Shown here: one piece after another, positions 34,757 through 45,522 of the stretch
How the letters are laid out: the number at the start of each line of letters is the position of its first letter
How positions within the stretch are numbered: position 1 is the first letter of the stretch
DNA from: Mixta hanseatica
Lineage (GTDB): Bacteria > Pseudomonadota > Gammaproteobacteria > Enterobacterales > Enterobacteriaceae
Direction of reading: 5' to 3'
DNA: 64,000 bases
Assembly: GCF_023517775.1 (NCBI RefSeq)
Contig: NZ_CP082904.1
Location: 3,844,001 to 3,908,000 of the forward strand
Notes under the pieces: generated by a model
What the model was told of the DNA's origin: nothing
What the model saw: the letters and a program-made list of their open reading frames with translations, nothing else
Database searches by the model: none
Made by a program: the position numbers and the translations under genes

Positions 34757-35584
34757 TTAGCGGCCAGCTATCTGCTTTTGATAGCGAACGGGCGTAATGC
34801 CGTAGCGTTGAGCGAAGGCACGCGTAAGATGCGCCTGATCGGTTAGCCCTACGCTCAGCGCAACATCGGCGGCGCATTTTCCCTGCGCCAGCAGGCGCTT
34901 GGCCTCAAACAGGCGAAAAGCCATCAGCATTTGGTGCGGCGTAACGTGAAACTGGCGTTTAAACTGGCGCAAAAAGTGAAAAGGACTAAGCGACACCAGC
35001 CCGGCCAGCTCCGCCAGCGAGACCGGCTGGGCATAGCTGGCGCGCAAATAGTCGCGCACGATATCGAAACGGTGCCCCTTCTCCTGTACCGTTTTATCGG
35101 CAATACGCGCCCAGGGCCGGAACAGATCAACCAGCTGCAGTATCTGTCCATGTGCCGTCAGCGAATCGGGCGCCTGCCACAGCGCGGCGATCGCCTGTGA
35201 AAGCCGATAAGCGTTTAACGGATCCGCTTTCACCACCTCGGTAAACCACCAGCCGCGATCCCCCGTTAGCGCCTCCAGCGTCGCAGGATCGATATAGATC
35301 ATCCGGTAGCGCCAGCCCTCTTCTCCCAGTGATTCGCCGGTATGCAGCTCATCCGGATTCATCATCACCAGCGATTGCGCCGCCGCAATATGGTTGGCGC
35401 CACGGTAACGGAAGCGCTCCGCACCAAAATCAATCGCGCCAATGCCAAAAGCCTCATGAGTATGAGGTTCAAAGGCATAACGTGAAATATGAGCCTGATA
35501 AAGTTCAACGCCGGGCAGCTCGCTAAGCTGACGAAACTGAGCGCGATCTTTTTCACTGGGAAACTGTTCCGGCACACCCTGCAC
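34757..35584 (-). CDS. AraC-family regulator beside the EamA transporter
   Basis: A 275-residue factor. The N-terminal ligand-binding cupin (about 20-150) has RYAFEPHTHEAFGIGAIDFG and LVMMNPDELHTGES. The C-terminal DNA-binding domain (about 175-272) has LAELAGLVSLSPFHFLRQFK and AADVALSVGLTDQAHLTRAF. In this subfamily the usual partner is an exporter or amino acid transporter gene close by, here the EamA gene just downstream. The effector is unknown. Confidence 0.87.
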   Translation of the reverse strand: MQGVPEQFPSEKDRAQFRQLSELPGVELYQAHISRYAFEPHTHEAFGIGAIDFGAERFRYRGANHIAAAQSLVMMNPDELHTGESLGEEGWRYRMIYIDPATLEALTGDRGWWFTEVVKADPLNAYRLSQAIAALWQAPDSLTAHGQILQLVDLFRPWARIADKTVQEKGHRFDIVRDYLRASYAQPVSLAELAGLVSLSPFHFLRQFKRQFHVTPHQMLMAFRLFEAKRLLAQGKCAADVALSVGLTDQAHLTRAFAQRYGITPVRYQKQIAGR

Positions 35585-35697
35585 GCTGGGCTCCTGACAA
35601 AAAGAGAAAGAAAGCAGAGCATGGCAGCTGCGCGCGTATAAGGCAAAAGGAGGCTGATGCCAAAGCGCGTTTTTTGCGAAAAGGATCGAAAAGAGAA

Positions 35698-35724
35698 AGG
35701 GCGACGCGCTCCCGCCGCCCTTGT
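35698..35724 (-). terminator. Possible terminator after the chemoreceptor gene
   Basis: AAGGGCG pairs with CGCCCTT around a GC-rich loop, followed on the minus strand by TTTCTCTTTT. It starts about 9 bases past the stop codon. Confidence 0.5.
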
Positions 35725-35732
35725 TGATCTGA

Positions 35733-37280
35733 TTAATGCGCCGGCAGCTGGAAGGCCGAAACGGTATTTTTCAGGTAGTTGACCTGTTCTTCCAACGAAG
35801 AGGCGGCAGAAGCAGATTCCTGTACTAACGCGGCGTTCTGCTGAGTAACGCCATCCATCTCCGTTACCGCCTGTTCAATCTGCAGAATACCGCGACTCTG
35901 CTCGTCGGAAGCGGTAGACACTTCCTGCATCAGCGCGTTTACGCGCGTAACGGAATCGATAATATTGGCGATCGCTTCGCCGGTTTTACTGACCTGCTGC
36001 GAGCCCTGGCTAATGCCGGTAACGGAATCTTTGATCAACCCTTCGATTTCGCGCGCGGCGGCAGCGCTGCGCTGCGCCAGGTTGCGCACTTCACCGGCCA
36101 CCACCGCGAAGCCGCGTCCTTCTTCCCCGGCGCGCGCCGCTTCTACCGCGGCGTTCAGCGCCAGGATATTAGTCTGGAAGGCAATGCTGTTAATCACGGT
36201 GGTGATCTCTTCGATTTTACGCGAGCTCTGCGTAATGCCGCTCATGGTGGTAATCACCTGTTTTGAGACTTCATCACCGCTCTGCGCGGCTTTAACCGCC
36301 TCTTGCGTCAGGCGCGTCGCCTGATAGACGTTCTCAGTATTCTGTTTCACCGTCGCGCTCAGCTCTTCCATGCTGGCCGCGGTTTGCGTCAGCGCGGAAG
36401 CCTGCTGTTCGGTACGTGAAGAGAGATCGATATTACCAGCGGCAATTTCCTGCGATGCATTGGCAACGGAGTGACAGGAATCACGTACCTGACTAATGAT
36501 CTGGATCAGCGCCAGGCGCATCTGCTCAATGGAGCGCATAACTTCAGAAATTTCAGTACGAGAGGTGGCGCCAACCGGCACGCTATGCTGCAGCTGCCCC
36601 TGGGCGATTTTACTGCACTGCTCTTTCGCCGCCAGCAGCGAATCAAGCAGGTACTTTTTCAGCAGGAAATAGATCAGGCCAATAATGAAAATAAACACTA
36701 CGGCAAACAGTACCAGCATGATCACTGAGAAGTTAAAGTTCTGCTGAGCAGTCGAATTCAGCTGCTTCGCGTAGGCTTCATGGAGCGCCAGTACTTTATC
36801 CAGTGCAATTTCATACTGACGATCCAGTTTTGCAACCGTGGTGATTTGGTGGGTGAAACCTGCCTGATCGCCGTTGTTTGCCGCCGCCATCAGCGGTTCA
36901 ATACCCTGCTGCTTATAGGCCTGCCAGGCACGCTGATATTCCGCCAGCAATGGGGCTTCATTTTCCAGTCGGGGCGCTTTTACGTAGGCAGCGAAGGCGT
37001 CATCCATTTTCTGCACCAGCGCTTCTACACCCGCTAGCCTGGCGTTGGCGCTCTCAACGTCGCCTTTCTCCAGCTGCTTCATATATTCCATCAGATGCAC
37101 ACGCAGGTTACGGCTGTGGTTAATCGGATCGATAATTGACAACACCACGCGAATTTCTTTGTTTACGCTGTCGAGTGAGTTGTTGCTGCGTACAAACAGC
37201 CAGGCGTTGGTCAGGGAGCTAATTAAAAAAATCGCCAGTAAAGCGATAAGGATGAGTAGGGAAGAGCGTTTGATGGTCAT
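35733..37280 (-). CDS. Methyl-accepting chemotaxis protein, Tar type
   Basis: A 515-residue transmembrane chemoreceptor. First helix about 8-30, a periplasmic four-helix ligand domain (about 31-190) with NHSRNLRVHLMEYMKQLEKG, second helix about 191-213, HAMP (about 215-268), and the signalling domain with [21 protein letters not shown] near 380. Methylation helices flank it. It ends SAFQLPAH, without the NWETF-type pentapeptide that tethers CheR in Tar and Tsr, so it would rely on other receptors for adaptation. The ligand is unknown; sugar or amino acid sensing is possible, since it sits between transport modules. Single gene. Confidence 0.9.
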   Translation of the reverse strand: MTIKRSSLLILIALLAIFLISSLTNAWLFVRSNNSLDSVNKEIRVVLSIIDPINHSRNLRVHLMEYMKQLEKGDVESANARLAGVEALVQKMDDAFAAYVKAPRLENEAPLLAEYQRAWQAYKQQGIEPLMAAANNGDQAGFTHQITTVAKLDRQYEIALDKVLALHEAYAKQLNSTAQQNFNFSVIMLVLFAVVFIFIIGLIYFLLKKYLLDSLLAAKEQCSKIAQGQLQHSVPVGATSRTEISEVMRSIEQMRLALIQIISQVRDSCHSVANASQEIAAGNIDLSSRTEQQASALTQTAASMEELSATVKQNTENVYQATRLTQEAVKAAQSGDEVSKQVITTMSGITQSSRKIEEITTVINSIAFQTNILALNAAVEAARAGEEGRGFAVVAGEVRNLAQRSAAAAREIEGLIKDSVTGISQGSQQVSKTGEAIANIIDSVTRVNALMQEVSTASDEQSRGILQIEQAVTEMDGVTQQNAALVQESASAASSLEEQVNYLKNTVSAFQLPAH

Positions 37281-37441
37281 TCAAGGGATCTCTAAATTAA
37301 ACCGATGCACTCTTTATCGGCTATTGTCAGATTTTTTTTATCTGTTTCCTCACCGATAGCCGCCATTTTCCCGCCATATCGAGCATTTCATTGATCCTTC
37401 ACAACAAATAATTAAGTGTTGCTTATAACATACCCGCAACT

Positions 37442-38269
37442 TTAGTCGACTCGCGCCCATTCACGCTGACGCCACTCGCTGGGCGTCTGCTGATAGACTT
37501 TGCGAAACAGACGAGAAAACTGCATCTGATCGTTATAGCCCACCGAACAGGCCACCACTTTTACCGGCAGCTTTTTATCCTGTAGCAGCGAGGCGGCCTG
37601 CGACATGCGCAGCAGCAACAGATAATGCTTGGGCCCATAGCCAAACTGCTGATGAAACAGGCGGCTCAGATAGCTCCGATCGATACGGCAATAGCGCGCT
37701 ACATCGACAATATCAAAACGCTTCTGGTAATTGCGCTCCATCCAGCCGATCGCCTTGTCGAGGTGGCGGTTTTCACTGACCGCCGGACGGCAACCGTTCT
37801 GCGCATGGTTTACCAGCGCATCCAGCAGCAAGAAGGTTTGTCCGGCGATGCGTAGTACCTGATGCGTCTCCAGCTGAATAAGCTGCCGCATAAGCTGGCA
37901 CGCTTCCGCCTCATCCGTCTGCGGCCGCGCGCGATAGACCGGCATCGCGCGTCTTAACCCGCAGGACTCAAAGGCGCGGCTGGCAATCAAGCCATCCAGC
38001 TCTATCCACATATATTCCCACGGATGATTTTTATCTGCGGTATAGGTGGTGATTTCATGGGGATAGATCAGGAAGGCCTCGCCGGTCTTCACCTGCCAGC
38101 TACCGGTTTCGGTAAATAGCGTGCCACCGCCCTGAATCACGTAATGCAGTAAATAGTGCTGACGAACGGCGGGGCCATAGCTGTGTTGGCTCACGCAGGC
38201 TTCATGCCCGAACTGGTAAACATTTAATCCCAGATGCGTCATCTCTTCCGGCCGTAAATCTTTCTGCAT
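37442..38269 (-). CDS. AraC-family regulator of the melibiose/alpha-galactoside genes
   Basis: A 275-residue activator. The N-terminal cupin (about 20-140) includes HYLLHYVIQGGGTLFTETGS and GEAFLIYPHEITTYTADK. The C-terminal domain (about 170-270) has DVARYCRIDRSYLSRLFHQQ and VACSVGYNDQMQFSRLFRKV. This is the MsmR/RafR layout, rather than the 302-residue E. coli MelR. Divergent from melA across 233 bases. Two near-identical 13-base elements, one near each start, are candidate binding sites. Regulation of melA-melB is inferred from position. Confidence 0.85.
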   Translation of the reverse strand: MQKDLRPEEMTHLGLNVYQFGHEACVSQHSYGPAVRQHYLLHYVIQGGGTLFTETGSWQVKTGEAFLIYPHEITTYTADKNHPWEYMWIELDGLIASRAFESCGLRRAMPVYRARPQTDEAEACQLMRQLIQLETHQVLRIAGQTFLLLDALVNHAQNGCRPAVSENRHLDKAIGWMERNYQKRFDIVDVARYCRIDRSYLSRLFHQQFGYGPKHYLLLLRMSQAASLLQDKKLPVKVVACSVGYNDQMQFSRLFRKVYQQTPSEWRQREWARVD

Positions 38270-38290
38270 TTTCGCCTCCGCTATCGGGGT

Positions 38291-38435
38291 TCACAAATCG
38301 ACAATTCGGCCTGGCCGCCTGCGGGCAGTATAGGCCAGCGCCGCAGCGCCATAACCTCCGGGTTTCCGCAGTGAGAAGAGGATCACATTTCATTTACAGC
38401 TTCGTTTTTTGCCATATGGAAGTCACAAATCAACA
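38291..38435. promoter_or_regulatory. Pair of direct repeats between the AraC gene and melA
   Basis: TCACAAATCGACA (38291-38303) and TCACAAATCAACA (38423-38435) differ at one base in 13 and point the same way. The first is 22 bases from the AraC start codon, the second 68 bases before melA. They are 132 bases apart, about 12-13 helical turns. The pattern suits an AraC-type protein that loops DNA between both promoters. Confidence 0.5.
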
Positions 38436-38502
38436 TATGATGCGCCCGTTTCCTCGCCTACAGTCTGCTCGAACACTTCATTAAAACAGCGCAGGGTGAG
38501 TT

Positions 38503-39807
38503 ATGAAAATTACGTTCATTGGAGCGGGGAGTACCGTTTTTGCGAAAAACGTGCTGGGCGATATTCTGGCCACGCAGGCCATATCGGATGTGGATATTGC
38601 ACTTTACGATGTTGACGAGCGTCGCCTGACCGAATCCTGGAATATGTTGAACAATATCAATCGCAATATTAATCAGGGACGGGCCAGAATAGAGAAATAT
38701 GTTGGCGTGGATCAACGACGCGCGGCGCTGGCTGGCGCCAGCTACGTGATTAACGCCATTCAGGTCGGCGGCTATCAGCCCTGTACCCTGACCGATTTTG
38801 ATATCCCCAAAAAATATGGCCTGCGGCAGACCATTGCCGATACGCTGGGCATCGGCGGGATCTTCCGCGCGCTGCGTACGCTGCCGGTAATGTTCGATCT
38901 GGCGCGCGATATTGAAGCCTGCTGCCCGGGCGCCTGGCTACTGAACTATACCAACCCGATGGCGTCGCTGACCGGGGCGATGCTGCGCCATACCGGCGTC
39001 AAAACGGTTGGGCTGTGTCACAGCGTACAGGTTTGCGCCGAGACGCTGCTGAAATCGGTGGATATGCCCACCGACGGCGTGAAATACCATATCGCCGGCA
39101 TCAACCATATGGCCTGGCTGCTGAATATTACCCGTCACGGCGAAGATATCTATCCGGAGATCCGCCGTCGTTCCGCTGCCCTGACGCACAAGCATGACGA
39201 TATGGTGCGCCACGAAATCATGCGCGTCTTCGGCTATTACGTGACGGAATCTTCCGAGCACAACGCCGAATATATGCCCTACTGGATCAAAGGGCGCTAC
39301 CCGGAACTGATCGATCGCTTCAATATTCCGCTGGATGAATATCCGCGCCGCTGCGTCGAACAGATTGAACAGTGGCGCGAGGTGGGCGAGCGCTTAACGC
39401 AAAACCAGTCCCTTACGCATACCCGCACCCACGAATATGCCTCGTGGATTATTGAAGCGATCGAAACCGACCGCCCATATAAAATCGGCGGCAACGTGCT
39501 GAATACTGGCTTAATCACCAATTTGCCCGCCGAGGCGTGCGTCGAGGTGCCGTGTCTGGTGGACGGCCAGGGAATTACGCCCTGTTACGTGGGCGATCTG
39601 CCGCCGCAGTTGGCCGCGCTTAACCGCACCAATATCAATACCCAGCTGCTGACGATTGAGGCAGCGGTCAGCGGCAAAAAAGAGCATATCTACCACGCGG
39701 CACTGCTCGATCCGCATACCTCGGCCGAGCTGTCGATCGATGACACCATCCGGCTGTGCGACGATCTGATCGCCGCTCACGGCGACTGGCTGCCCGCTTA
39801 CCGCTAA
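38503..39807 (+). CDS. melA: Alpha-galactosidase MelA (GH4)
   Basis: NAD- and manganese-dependent family 4 glycosidase that splits melibiose and related alpha-galactosides in the cytoplasm. The protein has 434 residues (E. coli MelA 451). The N-terminal Rossmann motif is IGAGSTVFAKNVLGDIL; the metal ligands are the Cys in GLCHSVQ (near 171) and the His in GINHMAWLLN (near 203). The tail VDGQGITPCYVGDLPPQLAAL is typical of the family. TGAG lies a few bases before the ATG. Followed by melB, with an intergenic stem-loop. Confidence 0.93.
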   Translation: MKITFIGAGSTVFAKNVLGDILATQAISDVDIALYDVDERRLTESWNMLNNINRNINQGRARIEKYVGVDQRRAALAGASYVINAIQVGGYQPCTLTDFDIPKKYGLRQTIADTLGIGGIFRALRTLPVMFDLARDIEACCPGAWLLNYTNPMASLTGAMLRHTGVKTVGLCHSVQVCAETLLKSVDMPTDGVKYHIAGINHMAWLLNITRHGEDIYPEIRRRSAALTHKHDDMVRHEIMRVFGYYVTESSEHNAEYMPYWIKGRYPELIDRFNIPLDEYPRRCVEQIEQWREVGERLTQNQSLTHTRTHEYASWIIEAIETDRPYKIGGNVLNTGLITNLPAEACVEVPCLVDGQGITPCYVGDLPPQLAALNRTNINTQLLTIEAAVSGKKEHIYHAALLDPHTSAELSIDDTIRLCDDLIAAHGDWLPAYR

Positions 39808-39830
39808 TTTCCCCACCTCAACCCTACTCT

Positions 39831-39867
39831 GCGGCAGAAGTCGATTCATGGCTGTGGCTTCTGCCGC
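39831..39867 (+). promoter_or_regulatory. Intercistronic stem-loop between melA and melB
   Basis: GCGGCAGAAG (39831-39840) pairs perfectly with CTTCTGCCGC (39858-39867) around a 17-base loop. There is no T-run after it, so it is more likely an mRNA stabiliser or processing site than a terminator. It lies 22 bases before the melB start and just ahead of its ribosome site. Confidence 0.55.
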
Positions 39868-39888
39868 TTAAAAAATGAGGAAAGCAGA

Positions 39889-41301
39889 ATGAGCGTTTCC
39901 CTGAAAACAAAAATCAGCTATGGCTTTGGTGCCTTTGGCAAGGATTTCGCCATCGGCATTATCTATATGTATCTGATGTACTACTACACCGACGTAGTAG
40001 GCATTTCGGTGAGCATGGTGGCCACGCTGTTTCTGGTGGCGCGTATTCTCGATGCGCTGGCAGACCCGCTAATGGGCTGGATAGTAGAACGCACCCGCTC
40101 GCGCTGGGGCAAATTTAAACCCTGGATATTGATCGGCACATTATTGAATGCGGCGGTGCTGGTCAGCGTATTTTGCGCCCATCACTTCTCCGGTACCGGG
40201 CTAATCGTCTATATCTGGGTTACCTATCTGCTGTGGGGCTTTACCTATACGATTATGGATGTGCCCTTCTGGTCGCTGGTGCCCTGCATTACCATCGATA
40301 AGCGCGAGCGCGAAGCGCTCACGCCCTGGCCGCGCTTTTTTGCCAGCAGCGCCGGTTACCTGACTGGCGTAATCGGTCTGCCGCTGGTGCACTGGCTCGG
40401 CGCGGGCGATGAAGGTCAGGGATTTATGCGTTTCACCTTTATTCTGGTGTTCTTTTTTATCCTTTCCACGCTAGTGACGCTACGCAACGTGAAAGAGCGC
40501 TACTCGTCATCACACAGCGCGCAGCAGGTCGCACACCGCCTGAGCGATGTGCTGATGCTGATCTACCGTAATAAGCCATTGTTCGCCCTGCTGATTATGG
40601 CGCTCTCCTGGAACCTGGCGCATAACATCATTACCTCTTTCGCTATCTATTACTTTAAGTATGTGGTGGGCCGCGCCGATCTTTTTCCGTGGTACATGAT
40701 GTTCGCCGGCGTGGCTAACCTGCTGACCATTGTGCTGTTTCCGAAGCTGGCGCGGCGCTTCTCGCGGCGCAAACTCTGGATCGCCGCTTCGCTGCTGCCG
40801 GTAATGAGCTGTTTCCTGCTGCTGGGCGTCGCGCTATTCGCGCCCCAGAGCGCCAGTCTGATTGCGCTCTCAGGCATGCTGGTCAACGCGGGCGGCGCCT
40901 TCTTCTGGGTAATGTTGGTAATTATGGTGGCCGATACCGTCGACTACGGTGACTATGCGCTGGGGGTGCGTATTGAAAGCATCGCCTATGCGGTGCAAAC
41001 CATGGTGGTAAAAGCGGGGTCCGCCTTTGCCGGGCTGGTTATCGGCGTGATGCTGAGCCTGGTAGGCTACGTCCCCGGCGTGGTCCAGAGCAGCGGCACC
41101 GTTGCCGGTATGCAGGTCATAATGGTGGGCGCGCCGCTACTGTTTTTCATAGTGACGCTGTGGGTTTATCGTCGCTATTACCATCTGGACGGTGCGCTGT
41201 TGCATCAGGTACAGATTCATCTGCAACAGAAATATGGCGCCGGTAAAGAGCATGAGCCGTCCGCCGCGCCTGGGCGTCTGCCGTTAGGGGCCGCAGAGTA
41301 A
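39889..41301 (+). CDS. melB: Melibiose:cation symporter MelB
   Basis: Glycoside-pentoside-hexuronide (GPH) family symporter, 470 residues (E. coli 473), 12 helices, very close to MelB. It shows [20 protein letters not shown] and [12 protein letters not shown]; the cation-site acids Asp55 and Asp59 are in [14 protein letters not shown] and Asp124 in [24 protein letters not shown] and the cytoplasmic DKRERE loop are also kept. It imports melibiose with sodium, lithium or protons for MelA. TGAGGAAAGCAGA precedes the ATG. Confidence 0.95.
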   Translation: MSVSLKTKISYGFGAFGKDFAIGIIYMYLMYYYTDVVGISVSMVATLFLVARILDALADPLMGWIVERTRSRWGKFKPWILIGTLLNAAVLVSVFCAHHFSGTGLIVYIWVTYLLWGFTYTIMDVPFWSLVPCITIDKREREALTPWPRFFASSAGYLTGVIGLPLVHWLGAGDEGQGFMRFTFILVFFFILSTLVTLRNVKERYSSSHSAQQVAHRLSDVLMLIYRNKPLFALLIMALSWNLAHNIITSFAIYYFKYVVGRADLFPWYMMFAGVANLLTIVLFPKLARRFSRRKLWIAASLLPVMSCFLLLGVALFAPQSASLIALSGMLVNAGGAFFWVMLVIMVADTVDYGDYALGVRIESIAYAVQTMVVKAGSAFAGLVIGVMLSLVGYVPGVVQSSGTVAGMQVIMVGAPLLFFIVTLWVYRRYYHLDGALLHQVQIHLQQKYGAGKEHEPSAAPGRLPLGAAE

Positions 41302-41401
41302 CGTCCTGCCTGCCGGGACCGCCCCGCTGCGGCCCGGTATTATCTCCTCTCACTTAAACGTCAGCTTACAATGGCGCTATCACCCGCCTTAAAAAATGTG
41401 C

Positions 41402-41437
41402 CATGATTAGCTAAATCGGTTTAGCATGATTAGCTAA
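41402..41437 (+). promoter_or_regulatory. ScrR operator before scrK, with flanking repeats
   Basis: GCTAAATCGGTTTAGC (41410-41425) is a nearly perfect 16-bp palindrome of the CcpA/ScrR LacI-family type. It is framed by two exact copies of CATGATTAGCTAA (41402-41414 and 41425-41437), 23 bases apart. The second copy ends 9 bases before the ATG. The site should block scrK transcription when ScrR is bound; fructose or fructose-1-phosphate is the inducer in known systems. Confidence 0.8.
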
Positions 41438-41446
41438 GAGGAACGC

Positions 41447-42355
41447 ATGACAAAACGTATCTGGGTATTAGGTGACGCCGTGGTGGATCTGCTGCCTGAA
41501 GGCGAACAGCGTTTGGTGATCTGTCCGGGCGGCGCGCCGGCAAATGTGGCGGTCGGCATCGCCCGGCTGGGCGGCAATAGCGCCTTTATCGGCTGCGTTG
41601 GTCAGGATCCCTTTGGCCAGCTGCTGCGAAAAACGCTGCAACAGGAAAAGGTGGATACCGGCTATCTGCGCACGTCGCCGGAACATCGCACCTCAACAGT
41701 GCTGGTTGGCCTGGATGACGAAGGCGAACGTACTTTTACCTTTATGGTGCGGCCCAGCGCCGATCTGTTTCTTACCACAGCGGATTTACCAGTATTTCAG
41801 CCGGGCGAGTGCCTGCATCTTTGCTCAATTGCGCTCAGCGCCGAACCTTCACGCAGCGCAGCCTTCACCGCAATCGATCGCATCCACCAGGTGAATGGTT
41901 GGGTCAGTTTCGACCCCAACCTGCGCGAAGATCTCTGGCCGGATCCGCAGGAAATGCGCCGCGTGGTCGAGCTGGCGTTACAGAAGGCTGATGTGATTAA
42001 GCTTTCGCTGGAAGAGCTCTGGTTCTTCACCGACAGCAGCGATCTGCAGGATGGCATCGCGCGCTTTAGCCAACGCTATCAACCTGCGCTGCTGCTGATT
42101 ACCCAGGGCAAAGCGGGCGTGACGCTCTGGCAGAACGGCGAGCTCAGCCACTATCCGGCGCCAGAGGTAAAGGTGGTCGATACCACCGGCGCGGGCGACG
42201 CCTTCGTCGCTGGCTTACTGGCTTCGCTGATCCGCGATCCTGTTCCGCTCTCCCCGCTTAATCTTCAGCAGGCGATTGCCAGCGCGCAACGCTGCGGCGC
42301 GCTGGCAACCACCGCGCGTGGCGCGATGACCGCCCTGCCTTATCAGGATCGTTGA
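41447..42355 (+). CDS. scrK: Fructokinase ScrK
   Basis: PfkB-family kinase that turns the fructose released from sucrose-6-phosphate into fructose-6-phosphate. The protein has 302 residues (enteric ScrK about 307). PfkB signature 1 is the GGAPANVAVGIARLGGNSAFIG region near residue 27 (key residues GG-PANVA). The C-terminal signature holds VDTTGAGDAFVAGLLASL, with the catalytic Asp in GAGD near 247. AGAGGAACGC precedes the ATG. It has its own operator and is separated from scrY by a second regulated promoter. Confidence 0.95.
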   Translation: MTKRIWVLGDAVVDLLPEGEQRLVICPGGAPANVAVGIARLGGNSAFIGCVGQDPFGQLLRKTLQQEKVDTGYLRTSPEHRTSTVLVGLDDEGERTFTFMVRPSADLFLTTADLPVFQPGECLHLCSIALSAEPSRSAAFTAIDRIHQVNGWVSFDPNLREDLWPDPQEMRRVVELALQKADVIKLSLEELWFFTDSSDLQDGIARFSQRYQPALLLITQGKAGVTLWQNGELSHYPAPEVKVVDTTGAGDAFVAGLLASLIRDPVPLSPLNLQQAIASAQRCGALATTARGAMTALPYQDR

Positions 42356-42388
42356 TAAAAATAGAAAATTGCTGGCCCGGTCACATTT

Positions 42389-44116
<1,728 letters not shown>

Positions 44117-44148
44117 TACCGGATAAAAATAACCTGACAGGGGGTAGT

Positions 44149-45522
44149 ATGGATTTCAACAAGGTTGCGCAGCAGCTTTTACCGTTATTAGGCGGCAGGG
44201 AAAATATTGCATCAGCCGCGCACTGCGCCACGCGTCTGCGTCTGGTACTGGTGGATGATGCCAGGGCCGATAAAGAGGCGATCGATAAGCTGGAGGGCGT
44301 TAAGGGCTGTTTTCGTAATGCCGGACAGATGCAGATTATTTTCGGCACCGGCGTAGTGAATAAGGTCTATGCGGCCTTTATCCAGGCGGCAGGCATCAGC
44401 GAAGCGACGAAAGGCGAAACGGCGCAGGCCGCGACGCAGAAGCTGAATCCGGCTCAGCGCATCGCCCGGCTGCTGTCGAATATTTTCGTGCCAATTATCC
44501 CGGCGATTGTCGCGTCTGGCGTCCTGATGGGCCTGCTCGGCATGATGAAGACCTATGGCTGGGTTAATGCCGATAGCGCGCTGTTTGTCATGCTGGATAT
44601 GTTCAGTTCGGCGGCCTTTATTATTTTACCTATTTTGATCGGCTTTACCGCCGCCCGCGAATTTGGCGGCAACCCCTATCTTGGCGCCACGCTGGGCGGC
44701 ATTCTGACTCATCCGGCATTGACCAACGCCTGGGGTGTCGCGGACGGCTTTAAGACCATGAATTTTTTCGGCCTGGACGTGGCGATGATTGGCTATCAGG
44801 GCACGGTATTTCCGGTGCTGCTGGCGGTCTGGTTTATGAGCCTGCTGGAAAAACGGCTGCGCCGGATTATCCCGGACGCGCTGGATATTATCCTGACGCC
44901 GTTTCTGACGGTGATCGTCTCCGGTTTCGTCGCCATGCTGATTATCGGTCCGGTGGGACGGGGGCTGGGCGACGGCATTTCGCTGGTGCTCAGCACGCTG
45001 ATTGCGCATGCGGGCTGGCTGGCGGGGCTGCTGTTTGGCGGGCTCTATTCGGTGATTGTGGTCACTGGTATTCATCACAGTTTTCACGCCATCGAAGCAG
45101 GACTGTTGGGCAATCCTGCTATCGGCGTTAACTTTCTGCTGCCGATCTGGTCGATGGCGAACGTAGCGCAGGCGGGCGCCTGTCTGGCGGTTTGGTTTAA
45201 AACACGCGATATCAAAGTGCGCAGCATTGTTCTGCCTTCCGCCTTTTCCGGTATGCTCGGCATTACCGAAGCGGCCATTTTCGGCGTGAACCTGCGTTAT
45301 ATGAAACCCTTTATTGCCGGGATCGTCGGCGGCGCAGCGGCGGGCGCCTGGGTGGTAATTAGTCACGTCAATATGACCGCGGTTGGGCTGACGGCGCTGC
45401 CGGGCATGGCTATTGTGCAGACCAGCTCACTGGTGAACTACATTATCGGAATGGCTATGGCCTTTGGCATCGGCTTCCTGCTTTCACTGATGCTGAAATA
45501 TAAAGTAGAGGCCAGCGCATGA
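44149..45522 (+). CDS. scrA: Sucrose-specific PTS enzyme IIBC ScrA
   Basis: Imports sucrose and phosphorylates it to sucrose-6-phosphate; needs a separate IIA (Crr). The protein has 457 residues (enteric ScrA 456). The IIB domain (about 1-85) has the phosphocysteine Cys26 in SAAHCATRLRLVL. The IIC membrane domain (about 105-455) has the family block HHSFHAIEAGLLG and GITEAAIFGVNLRYMKPF. AGGGGGTAGT lies directly before the ATG at 44149; a frame start at 44080 overlaps scrY and is not used. Its stop overlaps scrB by 4 bases (ATGA). Confidence 0.95.
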   Translation: MDFNKVAQQLLPLLGGRENIASAAHCATRLRLVLVDDARADKEAIDKLEGVKGCFRNAGQMQIIFGTGVVNKVYAAFIQAAGISEATKGETAQAATQKLNPAQRIARLLSNIFVPIIPAIVASGVLMGLLGMMKTYGWVNADSALFVMLDMFSSAAFIILPILIGFTAAREFGGNPYLGATLGGILTHPALTNAWGVADGFKTMNFFGLDVAMIGYQGTVFPVLLAVWFMSLLEKRLRRIIPDALDIILTPFLTVIVSGFVAMLIIGPVGRGLGDGISLVLSTLIAHAGWLAGLLFGGLYSVIVVTGIHHSFHAIEAGLLGNPAIGVNFLLPIWSMANVAQAGACLAVWFKTRDIKVRSIVLPSAFSGMLGITEAAIFGVNLRYMKPFIAGIVGGAAAGAWVVISHVNMTAVGLTALPGMAIVQTSSLVNYIIGMAMAFGIGFLLSLMLKYKVEASA

